DNA from: Loripinus fragilis
Taxonomy: Eukaryota; Mollusca; Bivalvia; Lucinida; Lucinidae
Assembly: GCA_964019695.1 (NCBI GenBank)
Contig: OZ026514.1
Span: 11,014,751-11,078,750 of the forward strand
Direction of reading: 5' to 3'
Length of the DNA: 64,000 bases
Positions 54,841 through 64,000 of this stretch are shown in pieces. Positions within the stretch are counted from its first letter, which is position 1. The number at the start of each line of letters is the position of its first letter. The notes under the pieces are model-generated. The model did not search any database. It saw only the letters and a program-made list of their open reading frames with translations, and had not been told where the DNA came from. A program made the position numbers and the translations under genes.

Positions 54841-55950
54841 ATTGCCTTCAATAGGTCAAAGTATTGCTCTGAAAAAAAAAACCATTTGAGCTATGTGGAA
54901 TTGCGTGGTTTCCATGGCAACAAATAATGCACTTCAAAACAGTAGCGTATGTCCCTACAAATTACTTTTATCTTAGCAGAAACTCATCCTAAAGTACTAT
55001 CTCGATAAAAAAAAAATCAAAGGTAAGACATAGCAGCTTCTTTCAGCGGTAAAGTATGCTAATTATCAAATTTGCATATTCATGAAAATTAATGAATACA
55101 TTTGGAAATCGTGCAAAAAAATGAAAGGGTGTACCCACGAAGATACTTACATCTCAGCTGCGAATTATTTTAGGCAACCAGTCTTGGTACCAAATAATGC
55201 CAAAGCACTGCACTTTTACCAAATTGTCCATTATACAAATTTTCTAACATTCCCACTCATAAATATTAATCAAAATATTAGAAATAAGAGAACATTTTGG
55301 AACAATTAAAGGGGTGTACTTACAAAATTACGCATATATCAGTTGCTAGTTATCCTATACTTCTAAGCGTGTTCTCAAATTAAAGCCTAGAATTAATTTT
55401 AATCTTTCTGTGTTCTTCATTTTTTGATGTTTTCTTATATATTCATGAGTATGTATGCAAATGAGATCATTTGTATATTCAATTTTATTCATCATTGGGT
55501 CAACGAGCTATATAGTTGGCAATCCGAATCGAAAAAAGATGCATATTTTTGGTTTTGTTGGCATTTTTGAGTACATTTGTTAGACCACTTTTAACATAAT
55601 ATTTAGCATGTATACAAAGCCTTAGGGGTGGATGCCAAGTCTGAATTTGCACATGAAGGCCAGAAATTAGGTCAAAGGTCATTGAGTCCAAAAATGAGAA
55701 AATATGTATTACTGTAAAACAACATTATCTTTTAATATGTAAACATATTCCATTTCAAGCCAAATTTTGTATGATTATAGTTATAAGTTTAAAAAACATT
55801 GAGTAAATGTTTTTTATAACTAAATGTTCATATGTCGGCTTTAAAATGGGGTAAATGTTTTTTATAACTAAATGTTCATATGTCGGCTTTAAAATGGGGT
55901 CAAAGGTCATCAAGTGCAATAATCGGAGCATTTTTACAGACTGTGTTTTT
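54840..55950 (-). repeat. left arm of a large inverted repeat, with inverted 187-bp-type units
   Basis: Between ~55030 and 55500 are two diverged copies of the 187-bp satellite in inverse orientation (each with a gtgtac.taca.aattac block, tca.ctgc.a.tat, ggtaccaaataa or equivalents, and a tattcatgaa.a segment). At 55540-55690 follows a block whose inverse is at 59925-60060 (ttggcatttttgagtacat, aggggtggatgccaagtctg, aggtcaaaggtca). The order is mirrored on the right, so this is an arm of one inverted structure. Confidence 0.65.
55803..55898 (+). repeat. perfect 48-bp tandem duplication
   Basis: 55803-55850 and 55851-55898 are identical (gtaaatgttttttataact... to ...aaaatggg). Lack of any difference indicates a very recent duplication or an assembly join artefact. 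Confidence 0.9.
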
Positions 55951-58900
55951 TTTTCTCTGGTCCAACAACAAGATGTTTTTAAACTCTAAAAAGGGTAGAA
56001 GTCTTTCAGAAGGCTTAAATTAACATGTTTATTATTAAAGGAACACCTTGGAAGCATCCTTTTATGGATTTTACAAAGACAAACATCGTAAGTTTTGTGC
56101 AATTATGACGGAAATTCTCCTTCATTTGGGCTAAACTGTGATATGTGGGCTACTTAGAGAGTTTGCTGCACCTCTCAGAAAGTAAAACTATTTTCAATTT
56201 GGGACATGTCTTGGGCCTTAGAAACCCATAATTTAATAACTTTTCTGTGGTCATTTATCTATAAATCACCTGTAATCAACGTTACCCTACTGACATTGAA
56301 AATAACAGTACACACAATACAAGGCTAATGTTGATTTATTTTAATAGTATTAGTGAAACAGTTTAAGCATTAAATCAATTGCATACATCTGTGATATGTA
56401 TTTCTTCTCGTCAGTGATACTTATGTTACATTTTATACTAAATTGCAGATAATGACTTTACAAATTACATGTATTAGAATAAACCATGATACCTGACCTG
56501 AAATATACATGATGTTGATCTATATTCTAATTAAAAATGTTCATTTTCATATATTTGAAGTTGTTTATAACTTTTAACTTGCAATGAAGTGAAATCAAGT
56601 AAATATTTAAATATGCTAATTACATGTAGTATGTGATTTGTACCGGCTCCAACATGTAATGCATAGCTGCTAACAGATTCATTTTTCTATTTACATTGCA
56701 CTGGAATTGGCAAGATATCTTTCATAATGAAATCAAATATAACTATATTAACAATAATGGATCTAAAATTGCTGCACATATATTAATGAGGTAACGTAGG
56801 TAACAAAAGGTGCCTTACATAAATGGATAAAGTTAGTAAATTGTTGTTAGGTTTATATAAAATTTGGGTTTGCTCTCCATGATTAGATTACATATACTAC
56901 ACACATTTTATTCTATATTAGACTTAATTTAAAAGAGTGCCATGGGTTGGTCTGCAATATAAGAATGTGACATTTCCTGGTCTTACTCAATTATTTTTTG
57001 CAATTTGCTTGGCTCTTTTACACTAATATTGCAGTTTTCAGATTTCTACCAATGGTACATAACGATAAACATGCAATCTACATCATGATTTAACTATTGT
57101 CTTAATATCAATAATTTACTTAAAATAGCAAAGCAATATTTCATACGTCTAGTGGCAAGGCAGATATTAAGGCAGGGGTAGTGCTGGGTGTCTTCCAGAG
57201 CAGGTATAGGCTTTTGAAGATTGCAAATATAACATCATCCAAAGCTTTCGTAGTACAGAACCAGCATGGTTTATGTCCAAATATAGGTTGTTACATAGAT
57301 CTAGTATTAAAGATGTTCCTTGTATGCTGAATTCTTTTAATCTTCACTTTTCACTGTTGACTATTACATTGTAAAATTAAATTATCATCTGTCCCCATTA
57401 AAATCTTCTATGTTTTGTTGAACTAGATTTTGTATCATATTGTAATGATGATTATCTTATTATATTCTGCAGTAATTCTGATAGAAACTATTCTGCATGT
57501 TAATTATCTTAGACTAAGGTTGGTTGAGGTAAGGTTACCTGAGCCATGTAGCAGTCTTGTAAAACATCTGAACATATTTCATGGTAACATAAACAACAAA
57601 CCATTCGAACCTTAGTGATATTTGTTGACTGTTTTTTCTGAAGCATAAAACAAAAACATGACTCCCAAAATTCACTAGTATGGTTTGCATGTCTGAAACT
57701 CACAGATTAAACTGAATGTTGAAAAAGTAGTGTCACACGCAGCTGATTTCTTTGCTTTTCTTATTCACAAGGTAGTTTGTTTTTAGTTTTGTTTATGCAC
57801 TATTTGATTTTGTTGAGCTATTTGTAACACTTGTACATGTTTTATATATGTCCTATGAAAAGTGAGTTATGGTCTGTTTGTTGGTTTTAAAAGGTTTACT
57901 AAATTAGGCTTGTTGTGATAGTCTTAAATGTATGCAAAACCATCGAAAATGTGAACAACATTGCTGGCAACAGCTTGCAGAAAGCATTTTAAGCATGGAC
58001 TTGCTTACTCTTGTACCTATATCCTTGTAGATATTTGTGAAGACTAACACTGTTTGAGGACTGTCTTGTATATAGTGAAAGGAAAGTAGTTCAGTTTAAA
58101 TTCAAGAGTAATGCCATATCAAAACTACACATTTTGAGTATGTTACCAGTTACAAGTGCTATCCAATCTGATATATTGTACTTGTATCTACCAGCAGTAG
58201 ATGTATACATTAATGTAAGTCACCTACCCTATATGCAATCAATCCCTGTCTTAGCAAATTGTTATGTTTAACAGATAGATTCTACACTAGAACAGGCGAT
58301 GTAACTACCCTAGGATCTTTTATACATCAAGCAAATTGGAGGTGTTAAACCAATTGATTATGCTTGTAAATGTACATGTTAGATAACCATTTCAGGACAC
58401 ATTTACTCTAAATACTAAGAAATGATCCCAAACTGTTAGAAAACTATGAACATAATCAAATCATCAGGTGCTCCAATATGGTGAATGCCTGTGTTCCCAA
58501 GATGTCACCAGATATCTGTTTTGGGGAAATTTAATTTGGAATAAAACTTGCATTGGCATTTTACAGTTTAAAAGAATAACATAAAGAAACACATGCCAAC
58601 AACCTCATAGCATTTGATCTCTATCATCATTGCAAAAAATTATAAGCAAAATATGTTTAATACTGATACTTGGAATTGAATTTATCAACACTGAAACAAT
58701 TACAATGTATAAAAAGTTGCACTGTGAAAGACATAGATATATATTTTATGGTCTCTTAAAATTAGAGGTAACCTTTAATATAATAGCTATACTGCTTCTA
58801 TATATGGATGAATACGTTTACATAAGCAGCCTTATTTCAAAGAAATGCTGCTTTTGAATCAACATCATTTCAGTAATGTGTTCAAATGAAAGGACACACC

Positions 58901-59690
58901 TACAATTAAATGTTAAAAGTTATATGGAGGATTACCCTTAATGTCAGGGCTATTTCCATGATATATCCCACAAAAAGTTAACATTTTTTTCACTGGATCG
59001 TCATTATTAGAAATGTACCTGTATATTAGCTTTATGTTATGTATATGTTACCATCTGCTAACAGGCCGATGTGAAGAACAGTGTGAGGATATATTCCTTC
59101 CAGTATATGGTACTTACCATATTCTATCATAGTTTCAACACACCTGATGTTTTATGAAAGGAGGCTTGGTCTTTGTGTTTTCATGAAGCTATGCTTAGTA
59201 AATGCAATTAACATGTAGTGGCCTTGTAAAAAGTGTTTTACAATTACTCATAGATGGGAACAAGCACAACAAATGTGTGAAATGAGAAAATAAATATATT
59301 TTAGTCCTTTAAGCATGAGATCATGGCCAAGTCCTTCATGAAAGCTGTAGCTAGGAACATATACCTTTGAGAAATGACTCAATTTCAGATGGTAAAATGT
59401 AACGTAAGTCACAACTTAAACACATCTTATGTTTAAAAGGATAGATAATTGCATAAAATGACGTATTCATACAAAGCATTAAGCAAAAGAAATTATTTCT
59501 TTAAAATGAAATGGTTATTCTTAGTTGTGTTACATTTTAATTGATTTTATACAGTAACATACTTTACGTGCCTATTATGAATATTTGACCGCGTGAAACT
59601 TAGTAAATCATTGCTTTCCAAACATGATAGACACACACACCTAGCAGGATAGCATTAAAAAATTCTTCCATTAGGGTAGAAGGGACCTTA
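55951..59690. other. AT-rich spacer between inverted arms, no gene seen
   Basis: About 3.7 kb of very AT-rich sequence on both strands with only short frames (61-75 codons) and no recognisable motif. If the flanking arms belong to one element, this would be its interior, and any transposase has been lost. Confidence 0.45.
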
Positions 59691-60085
59691 AAATTTGAGT
59701 TTTGCCCTTATATACATAAATATTGCTACAATTTTCACCAATTTTGCACTTAAATGACCTTTGATCCAAACACCAATCATGCCTTGATGATGCTGTTTGT
59801 TTATATAGCATGGCTGTATTATCCAAAAGAAATTTTGCATTACTTTTAATCATAATTTTGGATAGCTAATTGATAAAAACGCTAAAATCTGACGTATATA
59901 TAATAATTTGCACTCAGTTGACCTTTGACCTAATTCTGGGGCTTTGGGGCATTTCCAGACTTGGCATCCACCCCTATCCTCCTTAGAACACATCAAGATA
60001 CACTTTGAGCATGGATGCCAAAATGTACTCAAAAATGCCAACATAATTTTTTTTTCAGGCTCTGGATGGCCAACTAATATAGAGG
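59691..60085 (+). repeat. right arm, unique part, of the large inverted repeat
   Basis: tgacctttgacctaattctg, acttggcatccaccccta, aatgtactcaaaaatgccaa and tggatggccaactaatatag appear in the mirror order of the left arm (55510-55690). Confidence 0.7.
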
Positions 60086-60688
60086 TTATTTACTTTTTTG
60101 AGGTGAATACCAAATATATTTCATCGAGTGCGGTGAAAAAATCAGTATTTTTCACGAGTGAGTAAATTTTCTTTTTATTTTTTACTCAACGGAAATACAG
60201 AAATCACAACCTTACTTTTTACTTGGTCGTTTCTCGTTCGATTGGACTTTTGCAGTGTGTTCATTGGGTATAACATTGGGTGTAAACGTAGTTTGCACTT
60301 AGAAAATGGCTTAGAATCATATTTTAACGAATGAAACGCAAGAAATCAGCATTTAAGAAAGTCTGTTGAGTGTGCCTTAGGGTAGGCGTCACGTGCAAAC
60401 TCGCGCTACACCAGGTCAAACAGTGACGTCATTAAGTCTGATGTTGACTTTTCAACATGCGTAGCGTTATTTTTGACAAATATACTTCACTTAAAACCTT
60501 ATGTTAAAAAATCCCACTCACAAAATTGCCAAGAAAGCCTTGTTTTGCTACAGTTCTATTCTATTCTACAGTGAAAATATAATCGTATCAGTCACTAGTG
60601 AAAAAATACGATATTTTTTCACTGTAGAAAAATACCAATTTTACTCACATTTGATATGCATTGAATTCACTGCTTGTGATAAAATAAA
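60086..60688. mobile_element. ~600-bp foldback-like insertion between arm and satellite
   Basis: Opposed segments ggtgaaaaaatcagtattttt / cactcgtgagt and cagtcactagtgaaaaaatacg / tattttttcactgtagaaaa suggest inverted termini. There is no counterpart in the left arm, where satellite-type units adjoin directly, so it was inserted after the arms formed. Borders are approximate. Confidence 0.45.
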
Positions 60689-63600
60689 TCTCAACTTTTA
60701 TTTGGTACTATGTTTGGTAGTCCATGATATATAGCAGCTGAAATATAGGTTATTTTGTAAGTCAAACCACTTTAGTTTTCTGCTATATTTGACTTACTCT
60801 TATGCGTTCTTTAATATTAGTTAATATGAAAATTCGATATTTCGAATACATATAATCATAGGGTCGCATACCTGTATCTCAACTTTTATTTGGTACCAAG
60901 TTTTGTGGTCTAGGGTAGTAAGCAGCTGGCGTAGAGGTAATTTTTTTAGGGATACCACCTTAATCATTCTACCAATTTTGTCTTATTTCTTATGTTTGCA
61001 TTAATATTTATGGATATTCAAATTAAATTATTTGTATATTTATTCATTTACATCAAATGAAAATATCTCAACTTTAATTTAGTACCTAGTTTTGAAGTTA
61101 ATCATAGTTAGCAGCTGACTTAGTGGTTATTTTGAACGTAAAGCACCTTATTTTTCTACAAATTTCCTCTTATTTCTTAAGTGTTCATTGGTATTCATGA
61201 ATATTAAAATTAGATAATTCGTATATTAAATCATTTTGGCCAAAATACAATGTCTCAACTTTTATTTGGTACCAAGTTTTGTAAGATACGATAGTAATCA
61301 ACTAGCATCGTGCTAACTTTGTAGTTATGCCACCTTAATTGCTCTACCAATTTTGTCTTATTTCTTGTGTTTACATTAATATTCATGAATATTTGAATTA
61401 GATAATTCGTATATTTAATCATGTTAGTCAAATGGCTATGTTTCAACTTTTGTAACAATTTTTATAGTCTTGGATAGTTAGCAGCTGGAGAACAGGTAAT
61501 TTTGTAGGTATACCCCCTTAATATTTCAACCAATTTTGTCTTATTTCTTATGTTTACATTAATATCCATGAATATTTAAATCAGATAATTCGCATATTCA
61601 ATAATTTTGGTTAAATGGCAAAGTCTCAACTTTTATATGGTACCAAGTTTTATAGTCTAGTCTAATAAACTGCAGACGTATAGGACATTTTGTATGTATA
61701 CCACCTTCATTTTTCTACCAATTTTCTCTTATTTCTAATTTTAACATTAATATTCATAAATATTTAAATTAGATAATTCGCATATTTAATAATTTTGGAT
61801 AAATGGCAAAGTCCCAACCTTTATTTGGTACCAAGTTTTATAGTCTAGTCTGATAACAGCAGACGTATAGGACATTTTGTATGTATACCACTTTCATTTT
61901 TCTACCAATTTTCTCTTATTTCTAATTTTAACATTAACATTCATGAATATTTAAACTAGGTGATTCGCATATTTAATAATTTTGGTTAAATGACAAAGTC
62001 TCAACTTTTATTTGGTACCAAGTTTTATAGTGTAGTCTAATATACAGCAGACATATAGGACATTTTGTAGGTATACCACCTTCATTTTTCTACCAATTTT
62101 CTCCTATTTCTAATTTTTAAAATTAATATTCATGAATATTCAAATTAGATAATTCGCATATTTAATAATTTTGGTTAAATGGCAAAGTCTCAACTTTTAT
62201 TTGGTACCAAGTTTTATAGTCTAGTCTAATAACAGCAGATGTATAGGACATTTTGTATGTATATCCCCATTATTTTACTACCAATTTTTTCTTTTTCTAA
62301 TTTTAACATTAATATTCATGAATATTTAAAGTAGATAATTCGCATATTTAATAATTTTGGTTAAATGGCAAAGTCTCAACTTTTATTTTGTACCAAGTTT
62401 TATAGTCTAGTCTAATAAACAGCAGATGTATAGGACATTTTGTAGGTATACCACCTTCATTTTTCTACCAATTTTCTCTTATTTCTAATTTTTACATTAA
62501 TATTCATGACTATTAAAATTAGATTATTCGTATATTTAATCATTTTAGTCAAAAAACAATGCTTCAACTTTAGTTCGGTACCAAGTTTTGTAGTCTACGA
62601 TAGATAGCAGTAGATATATAGGTAATTTTGAAGGTATACCACCTTTATTTTTCTACCAATTTTCTCTTATGACTTATGCTTACATTAATATTCATCAATA
62701 TTTAAGTTAGATAATTCGTATATTACATCATTTTGATCAAATGGCTATGTATCATCTTTTATTTGATACCAGGTTTTGTAAGATAGGATAGTTATCAGCT
62801 AGCGTCCTGGTAATTTTGAAGGTATACCACCTTTAGTTTTCTACCAATTTTGTATTAAGTCTTATGTTCATAATAATATTCATGAACATTTGAATTAGAT
62901 AATTCGCATATTTAATCAGTTTGGTCAAATGATCATGTCTCAATTTTTATTTGGTACAAAGTGTTGTAGCCTAGGCTAGTATGCAGCAGACGTATAGGAC
63001 ATTTTGTAGGTATACCCCCTTAATTGTTCTATCAATTTTGTCTTATTTCTTACGTTTACATTAATATTCATGAATATTCAAATTAGATAATTCGTATATT
63101 ACATCATTTTGATCAAATGGCTATATCTCATTTTTTATTTGGTACCAGGTTTTTTTTAAGATAGAATAGATATCAGCTAGTGTCCCGGTAATTTTGAAGG
63201 TATACCACCTTAAGTTTTCTACCAATTTTGTCTTAAGTCTTATGTGTACATTAATATTCATGAATATTTAATTTAGATAATTCGCATATTTAATCAGTTT
63301 GGTCAAATGGCAATGTCTCAATTCTAATTTGGTACCAAGTGTTGTAGTCTAGGCTAGTAAATCGCAGACGAATAGGACATTTTGTAGGTATACCCCCTTA
63401 ATTTTTCTATCAATTTTGTCTTATTTCTTACGTTTACATTAATATTCGTGAATATTTAAATTAGATAATTCGTATATTTTATCATTTTAGTAAAATGGCT
63501 TTTCTCAACTTTTATTGGGTACCAATTTTTAAAGTATTTGATAGTTAGCAGCTAGAGTACAGGTAATTTTGGAGGTATATCCCCTTAATAATTCTACCAA

Positions 63601-64000
63601 TTTTGTCTTATTTCTTATGTTTACATTAATATTCATGAATATTTAAATCAGATAATTCGCATATTTAATAATTTTGGTTAAATGGCAAAGTCTCAATTTT
63701 TATTTGGTACCAAGTTTTATAGTCTAGTCTAGTAAACAGCAGACGTATAGGACATTTTGTAGGTATACCCCGTACTTTTTCTACCAATTTTCTCTTATTT
63801 CTTATTTTTCTATTAATATTCATGAATATTCAAACTAGATTTTTCGTTCATTTAATCATTTTGTCAAATGGTTGTGTCTCAACTTTAACTGGGTACCAAT
63901 TTTTGAAGTCTATGATAGTAGGCAACTGGCGGACAGGTAATTTTGTAGATATTTCATCTTAATTTTTCTACCAATTTTCTCTTATTTCTTATGTTTTCAT
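60689..64000 (+). repeat. 187-bp satellite array, at least 17 units, runs off the window
   Basis: The anchor tctcaacttttatttggtac (with variation) recurs near 60689, 60876, 61065, 61253, 61440, 61625, 61812, 62000, 62188, 62374, 62561, 62750, 62938, 63126, 63316, 63502, 63691 and 63877, a mean spacing of 187.5 bp. Each unit also has gtagtctag...ta...cagcagac, aggacattttgtaggtatacc, tctaccaattttctcttatt, attaatattcatgaatattt and agataattcgcatatttaat. Adjacent units around 61620-62460 are the most alike, suggesting recent local amplification. Open frames within are by-products. Confidence 0.9.

Noticed and set aside
60689..64000. CRISPR array
   Set aside because: Units of 187 bp vary throughout with no constant repeat and variable spacer. 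This is a tandem satellite in animal DNA.

Overview
This is nuclear DNA of an animal, and most probably of a bivalve mollusc; the taxon is an inference. The sequence is AT-rich, has almost no long ORFs and has no bacterial operons, rRNA or CRISPR. It carries a CR1/L2-type LINE, tRNA-headed SINEs, microsatellites, a 187-bp satellite and many foldback or MITE-type repeats of a kind common in bivalve genomes. Nothing here was checked against a database.

Only two stretches look like cellular protein-coding genes: 15095-16324 (+, 409 aa) and 50601-51923 (-, 440 aa). They are diverged paralogues of a family I do not recognise. Each has an uninterrupted coding exon directly after a likely 3' splice site. 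Each also sits against a copy of the same ~240-bp element, whose TIRs begin TGAGCCG: upstream of the first gene, and 4 bp beyond the stop codon of the second. The 440-aa protein begins with a myristoylation-type N-terminus (MGCGSSS). The 409-aa paralogue lacks it.

Layout. 1-5 kb: foldbacks, a MITE with near-perfect 59-bp TIRs, a dispersed repeat and a Tc1-like transposase relic. 6.3-12.5 kb: a directly duplicated ~3-kb unit bounded by a CACGCTATAGGACC terminal repeat. 14.8-16.5 kb: first gene. 16.5-25 kb: mostly featureless AT-rich DNA with dispersed repeats and one tRNA-like gene. 25.5-32.3 kb: two 135-bp inverted repeats enclosing repeats, a 2.5-kb TIR element and a SINE. 33.7-40.3 kb: long foldbacks, hairpin families and microsatellites. 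40.5-45.7 kb: a decayed LINE whose ORF1 combines PHD, SGNH-esterase and zinc-knuckle motifs and is itself interrupted by a small transposon with a 10-bp target duplication. 45.7-50.1 kb: a 4.4-kb long-TIR element rich in GCCGCCATCTTG-like motifs, containing a SINE with a 12-bp target duplication and an RTE-like reverse transcriptase relic. 50.3-53.1 kb: second gene between two MITE copies. 54.8-64 kb: a large inverted structure whose right arm contains at least 17 tandem copies of a 187-bp repeat running off the window, with diverged inverted copies of the same repeat in its left arm.

Apart from the two paralogues, which may act at membranes if the 440-aa form is lipidated, no pathway can be inferred. 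The window mainly records repeated insertion and nesting of inverted-repeat elements.
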